Assembly (NCBI GenBank): GCA_002633005.1 | Contig: NMRA01000117.1 | Span: forward strand, 1-64,000 | Source of the DNA: Phoronis australis | Taxonomy: Eukaryota > Phoronida > Phoronidae | Direction of reading: 5' to 3' | DNA length: 64,000 nt | Program-made: the position numbers and the translations under genes | Shown here: piece after piece, positions 59,889 through 64,000 of the stretch | Position numbering within the stretch: position 1 is the stretch's first letter | Layout: every line of letters starts with the position of its first letter | Notes under the pieces: generated by a model | The model's database searches: none | What the model saw: the letters and a program-made list of their open reading frames with translations, nothing else | Told to the model about the DNA's origin: nothing

Positions 59889-61640
59889 TCCGTTTTACAA
59901 ATTATGAACAAATTCAATCGAGCATTTAGAGGTAAAGAACACGTGTCGCTGTAACATAGGTCTCAACCTCAAATAATTTTTCATCTTGCGCAGTACCGTC
60001 AGTCCATCATGCTCTGCGAATAGACGCAGTGACACGTCGGCAGGTAATCACAAGTAACAACCAGCCATCCGTTCTTTCCAAGCTCAGAAGTATACTTAGT
60101 TTGACCAATGAACTATTCGATACCTGTGTTGTAACGGAAAGAGGTTTAAATCAACATTTTTGTGTTTTTTTTTTGTTATGGAAAGCGAACCCTTTAAAGT
60201 CAATAAGAAGTTGCGCCTTCAGTATAATAGGAGCAACATTTTAAAATATCATGTGCGTGAAACTTGTCCTATCCGTTACAAAATGACAGTCGTTGGGAGT
60301 ATTTAATTTCACGACTGAAAACAAAATAATGCACTAAATTCACTGTGTTTAATACGTAAGATAACCATACAGCGTGTGTGCCTGGTCAGGTGTTTAGTGA
60401 TGACGTACCTCAGTGCCATTATTACGTCACCATTTGGAGCCACTGATAAAGGAGTAGAAATGCACAGTCACATCACAATTTCGAACATTTTTCAGGTTCA
60501 GGTTTTTCCGATTCAGGTAACGACGGGAGCAATTCAGCCCTTAAAATTTATACAAAGTTATTTGTTTGGATTAATCGATATGTGTCGACAATGCTTGCAC
60601 CCATTGTACGCTCCTTTGCGGGGGTTCAGAAAAATTAAGATCGACGGGATCAAGCACATCCACGTGATAATTTTCGAAGCGCTTAGTAATTTACTGAGCT
60701 ACGTAAATTTGCCATAAATGCTGTTATTATTTTTAATTTTGGAATTTAAATTTAACTAAGCCAAAAACGTTAAAATGACGTCATACTAAAGAAACGAACG
60801 AGTGAAGCTTACGCGTACAGATACACTTGAGGAGAAAATTGAAAAACTCTTTGTTTCGGTTACATGGACTTGAAATACACGAGTGATACTCTTAAGTATG
60901 TTACAAGTAATTCTTTTGTACAGTGGGCCTATGGCCTTTAGTACAGAAATAAAAAACGATTGAAATACACGAGTATGCTGTAACATTTCTTTTTTGTGTC
61001 CTGATCGTTATCAATGTCACTGCTATTGTGATAAACATAACTGTCGTTTCTATTATGGAACTTTGTGATGTACGTCAGTTGATAAAGAACATGAAATTTT
61101 CTGATTTGATGACTGCTTTTTATTCACTGATTCCTCAGTGATGTTTTAATGATTCATCATCTATAGAAAGTTGGGTTAATAAGCGTAGGGATCGTTTGTC
61201 TGTTTAAAAATACAACGACGATAAACAACGACAAGCTACTAAGATGAAATGAAGGTTCAAACATTGACGTTCACGTGACGAGTACGCAGTTGGTTTACAG
61301 AGAACCCATAACATAACACTGTTATATAAAAATATTGGAAATAATACAAAGGACTACATAATGCTTATCTTTGTAGATTGCACTGAGGATGTTCGATGAT
61401 ATCAATGTCGTAATCTGACCACATTGGCAGGTTTGAGTTTTGTTTCGGATTTTTCTCCAACCTATTTCAAGTACCTATTCTCGGAATCACGTAGTTATCA
61501 ATACGACCAGATTAAAACGTTAAATTGTCTATTTGTACAGACAGATGGAGCAGACGTGGAAAACAAAAATGACGCTAGATTGCAGCGTGAAAACGCCGTT
61601 TCGATATTAATTAAATATCATCATTAGGTTCAGTCGTTGA
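59889..61640. other. Intergenic, nothing firm
   Basis: A 113-codon open frame at 60376-60717 (plus) starts with ATG but shows no recognisable domain and ordinary local base composition. Not called a gene. Confidence 0.4.
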
Positions 61641-61642
61641 CC

Positions 61643-61932
61643 GAAAGCAAAATATCGTGACAAAATGTTCACTTCACATCATAATGCATGGCACAAGATC
61701 TGTCAACTAAAAACTGTACCACAACTCCAGCCTATATGCTCCAACATTTCTGTTGAGTGACCTCTCAGCATGGAGGGCCTGTATGTGAATAGCCTCACGA
61801 AATAAAAGCTTGTAACCATTAAAGTCATGATCGCTAACCTCAGGAAACCGTATAGTGTGACCAATGTTGACAGATTTTGTGCTATGCATTGTTATGTGAA
61901 GTGAACATTCTGTTACGATGTTTTGCTTTCTG
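61643..61932 (-). pseudogene. Penelope-like GIY-YIG endonuclease C-terminus with inverted repeat
   Basis: The minus frame from about 61940 to the TAG at 61707 gives about 75 residues ending NGYKLLFREAIHI ... RSLNRNVGAYRLELW. The pattern EAIHI ... SLNRN-G-Y-L--W is the C-terminal signature of the GIY-YIG endonuclease of Penelope-like retroelements. The RT and the catalytic GIY-YIG part are missing. About 60 bp of this coding end (about 61866-61932) are repeated inverted downstream of the stop (about 61640-61698), sharing ATGTTCACTTCACAT. It is a fragment of a dead element with a local inverted duplication. Confidence 0.7.
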
Positions 61933-62239
61933 TCTGCTATTCACCTCAGTGATGATGATGTGATTAAGATCGAAACGTCGTTTTCATGCTGCACTCTAGT
62001 GTCGTTTTTGTTTCCCACTTCTTGCTTCTAATTTGGCCAAAAACCAATATTATGGCGGAGACGACTTTTTGTTCTTCCAGTCAGTAACCTCCAAATGTAT
62101 TCTTCTTGAGTAATTCAGCTCTTTTCTAAGTTCAATATTCTTCACGTTTAGGATCAACTTGTAAAAGAAGTTGCAATAGCTTGATGTATCCTTGGGTTTT
62201 GCCACGTACTTTCCACAATCATTTAGTTTCAGCATTTAT
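61933..62239. other. Short flank, nothing firm
   Basis: GATGATGATGTGATTAAGAT followed by CGAAACGTCG (61952-61982) recalls tails seen at retroelement ends. No gene. Confidence 0.35.
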
Positions 62240-62310
62240 TTGTAGTCCTCCGTCGAAGCCTAATTGCTGTCTTGTAAAGGAAATCGTGCGTTCAAATCCC
62301 ACTGGGGCCT
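62240..62310 (+). pseudogene. tRNA-Thr(TGT)-like pseudogene
   Basis: The 3' half (CTGTCTTGTAAAG ... GTTCAAATCCCACTGGGG, then CCT at 62308-62310) reads like tRNA-Thr(TGT): anticodon loop CTTGTAA, T loop TTCAAAT, 3' acceptor TGGGGCC. The 5' half no longer pairs and the T stem is broken. A decayed tRNA gene or tRNA-derived insertion. Confidence 0.5.
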
Positions 62311-63388
62311 TCCAAACATCATCTTTTGTAATATCAAGGTCATTACTATTGATAATCTCGTAATCTTATTTCAAAAAAAAACGAAAAATGCGAAAGAAGT
62401 AAAATGGTCGAAAGCATCAATACACGTACACTAAACTAATAAAACGAAAGAGAAAGTTGTCATAGCCTGGTTTTATTTATGGAAACAAAAGATCGTGATT
62501 TGGTTGGTTTCTTTGGTTTGCAAATGTAGGATCAACGATATGTGTAAGCGATTCTTACATTTACGCGGTAAACTGCTACGAAAAATCTGTTTACTGTAGC
62601 AGTCACATAGAGCTTTCATATATACAGTCATAGCGTGTGGAACGAAACAACAGGACATATCGTCAGGAAACCAAAAGGTTCATTACGCCTCGTAGATGGG
62701 GAACCGTTCAAAATGTTCTTGATTTTTGTGGCATCTAGTATCGTCTAGTATCTGTCGGTATGGAAATGGCAAATAGTTTGCAGTCAGGAAGCCATTCTCA
62801 GGTAAACCCACTAAGTCTTCAAACACAATCACAATTTTGTTTTTCATTCAGGCGAATTCTTATGAATTTGATTTTTGCCGTCTATATCGTAAAGATATGC
62901 CGTGAATATTTCATTCATAATGACGACTCATCTTGTATCAAATATTCTACTGACGATTTACAGTTCTGTATGTCACTTCACAGAATTGCCCGCAGTAAAC
63001 TTCAACTGTTGTTATTTGTATCTTTTTGAAAATTTCTGATGTAAAAATTGCGTTATTGTGGGCTTTTCAATTACTAATAGATAAATCTTGTATCTTATAT
63101 AAGTTCAATGTTTGGGTAACCGATAAACACAGTTGATTGATACTTTGGTTTTCTTTGGAAATGATCTTCACTAACTCGCGTCCAAACCACAGTCTGTACT
63201 ATATGCGGCGTTTGACCACGGGGCAGTTTATTCTGCAATACACAACCGTCGTATGATACACATTTAGTTACCCGTCTCGTTTTCTCACGACCAATACAAG
63301 AATAACATGAGTAAGAAAATAAATATGAAATCACCGGATATGATTTCGCCACAGATAAAAAGTGGGTTGGATTAGTCTGCCGCGTGTC
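62311..63388. other. Upstream region of SoxE
   Basis: No coding exon recognised. It probably holds SoxE control elements, which cannot be read with confidence from one sequence. Confidence 0.4.
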
Positions 63389-63440
63389 TGTTTACAGCTG
63401 CCAATCAACCGAAATGCAAGCATTGATTAGCTGCAGTCGC
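63389..63440. promoter_or_regulatory. Clustered binding-site-like motifs upstream of SoxE
   Basis: Within 50 bases: forkhead-like TGTTTAC (63389-63395), E-box CAGCTG (63395-63400), CCAAT (63401-63405) and homeobox-like TGATTAG (63424-63430). They lie in an imperfect palindrome (CAGCTGCCAATCAA ... TTGATTAGCTGCAG) about 200 bases before the SoxE ATG. The motif matches are seen; the function is inferred. Confidence 0.35.
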
Positions 63441-63604
63441 GCAGAGCAGGCACAGGGGCGGCGCTAAAGCAAAACCACATGTTGAATACACATTTTGACA
63501 ATATTGAACTTGCCTAATTTAAACCCCGAAAAGTTCTTTTGGGTTCATATCGAATCTCATTACCACACAATCAACTTCTATCAATCTTCAGAGGATATTC
63601 CAAA

Positions 63605-63924
63605 ATGAGCGATTCTGACGCAAGTTATTCAACAGAATCTCGGGAGTCCAGTCCGGATAGGATTATTTCTAAGCCTGACGGCAAGCCATCAGATGAGCTT
63701 ACAACTGATATCCACAATGCAGTTAGCAGGGTTCTCAAAGGTTACGACTGGTCGCTGGTGCCCATGCCAACACGGGGACCAAACGGTGAAAAGAGAAAAC
63801 CGCACATCAAGAGACCCATGAATGCGTTCATGGTTTGGGCTCAAGCTGCAAGAAGAAAGTTAGCCGACCAGTATCCACACTTGCACAATGCTGAGCTCAG
63901 CAAAACGCTTGGAAAGTTATGGAG
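63605..63924 (+). CDS. SoxE: SoxE transcription factor, exon 1
   Basis: The ATG at 63605 opens the first 106 codons; the frame continues upstream without an ATG, so this is the natural start. Residues 1-30 are acidic and serine-rich as in SOX8/9/10. Residues about 34-56 ([19 protein letters not shown]) are the SoxE-only dimerisation domain. The HMG box starts near 67, with [20 protein letters not shown] (70-89) and [11 protein letters not shown]. The exon ends at AG|GTGAGT (63924/63925), splitting the Arg codon after KLW, which is where SoxE genes carry their first HMG-box intron. SoxE proteins bend DNA at CTTTGT-like sites and drive neural-crest, cartilage, gonad or glial programmes in vertebrates; the role here is inferred. 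The remaining exons lie beyond the window. Confidence 0.97.
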
Positions 63925-64000
63925 GTGAGTTGTTCATGTACTGTACGTAGCAGTCCGACACTTGCAGCCAATAATTAAACCGCATAAATGCTAAGTAATT
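63925..64000 (+). other. Start of SoxE intron 1
   Basis: A GTGAGT donor, then AT-rich sequence to the window end. Confidence 0.85.

Noticed and set aside
60376-60717. 113-codon plus-strand ORF
   Set aside because: No domain, no coding-like composition, no context.
61945-61985. Hammerhead ribozyme
   Set aside because: GAAAC is present but the CUGANGA core reads GUGAUGA, losing a needed C-G pair, and the flanking stems are not convincing.
63539-63604. Upstream extension of the SoxE frame
   Set aside because: It has no ATG, and the known SoxE N-terminus fits the ATG at 63605.
1-64000. CRISPR arrays, bacterial operons or prophage
   Set aside because: Introns, SINEs, LINEs and animal gene families show eukaryotic nuclear DNA; the tandem arrays lack spacer structure.

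Overview
The window is AT-rich animal nuclear DNA. It has GT-AG introns, long intergenic stretches and many transposon relics. The gene content (a SoxE transcription factor, an inward-rectifier K+ channel, an F-box/LRR gene, an intron-containing tRNA gene) and the mobile elements (Kolobok-like, hAT-like, LINE, Penelope-like, tRNA-derived SINEs) fit a marine invertebrate. A non-vertebrate deuterostome such as a hemichordate is my best guess. That placement is inference; the sequence does not prove it.

Left third (1-22 kb). A minus-strand F-box/leucine-rich-repeat gene can be rebuilt from three exons (9889-9019, 7733-7517, 5845-5683) whose splice phases match exactly, giving 416 residues. Two tRNA-derived SINE copies lie in its second intron. 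Upstream of its start is a three-level nest of insertions: a foldback repeat is split by a 5'-truncated LINE with a 15-bp target duplication, and that LINE is split by a THAP-domain element with 158-bp inverted ends and TTAA flanks (Kolobok type). A 373-base run of Ns lies inside the innermost element. Beyond this are a 272-bp foldback, a LINE reverse-transcriptase fragment between two nearly identical 294-bp copies next to an N, and a long stretch of old degenerate repeats.

Middle (22-40 kb). No host gene is recognised. The stretch holds tandem arrays (50-bp, 17-bp, CA, TG), a foldback built of about 20-bp repeats, a 2.37-kb element with inverted ends and one-way subterminal arrays, a hAT element with a perfect 8-bp target duplication, and several copies of a dispersed family, one of them a 688-bp element flanked by TTAA.

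Right third (40-64 kb). An intact 487-residue Kir channel is encoded in one coding exon (40764-42227, +). About 21 kb downstream on the same strand is exon 1 of a SoxE gene (63605-63924), which runs off the window at the conserved HMG-box intron. Between them are MITEs, an 18-unit 27-bp minisatellite, an intron-containing tRNA-Thr(AGT), a tRNA-Thr(TGT)-like relic and a Penelope-like GIY-YIG fragment. The Kir/SoxE neighbourhood recalls the KCNJ2/KCNJ16-SOX9 and KCNJ4-SOX10 neighbourhoods of vertebrates and is the most meaningful large-scale signal here.
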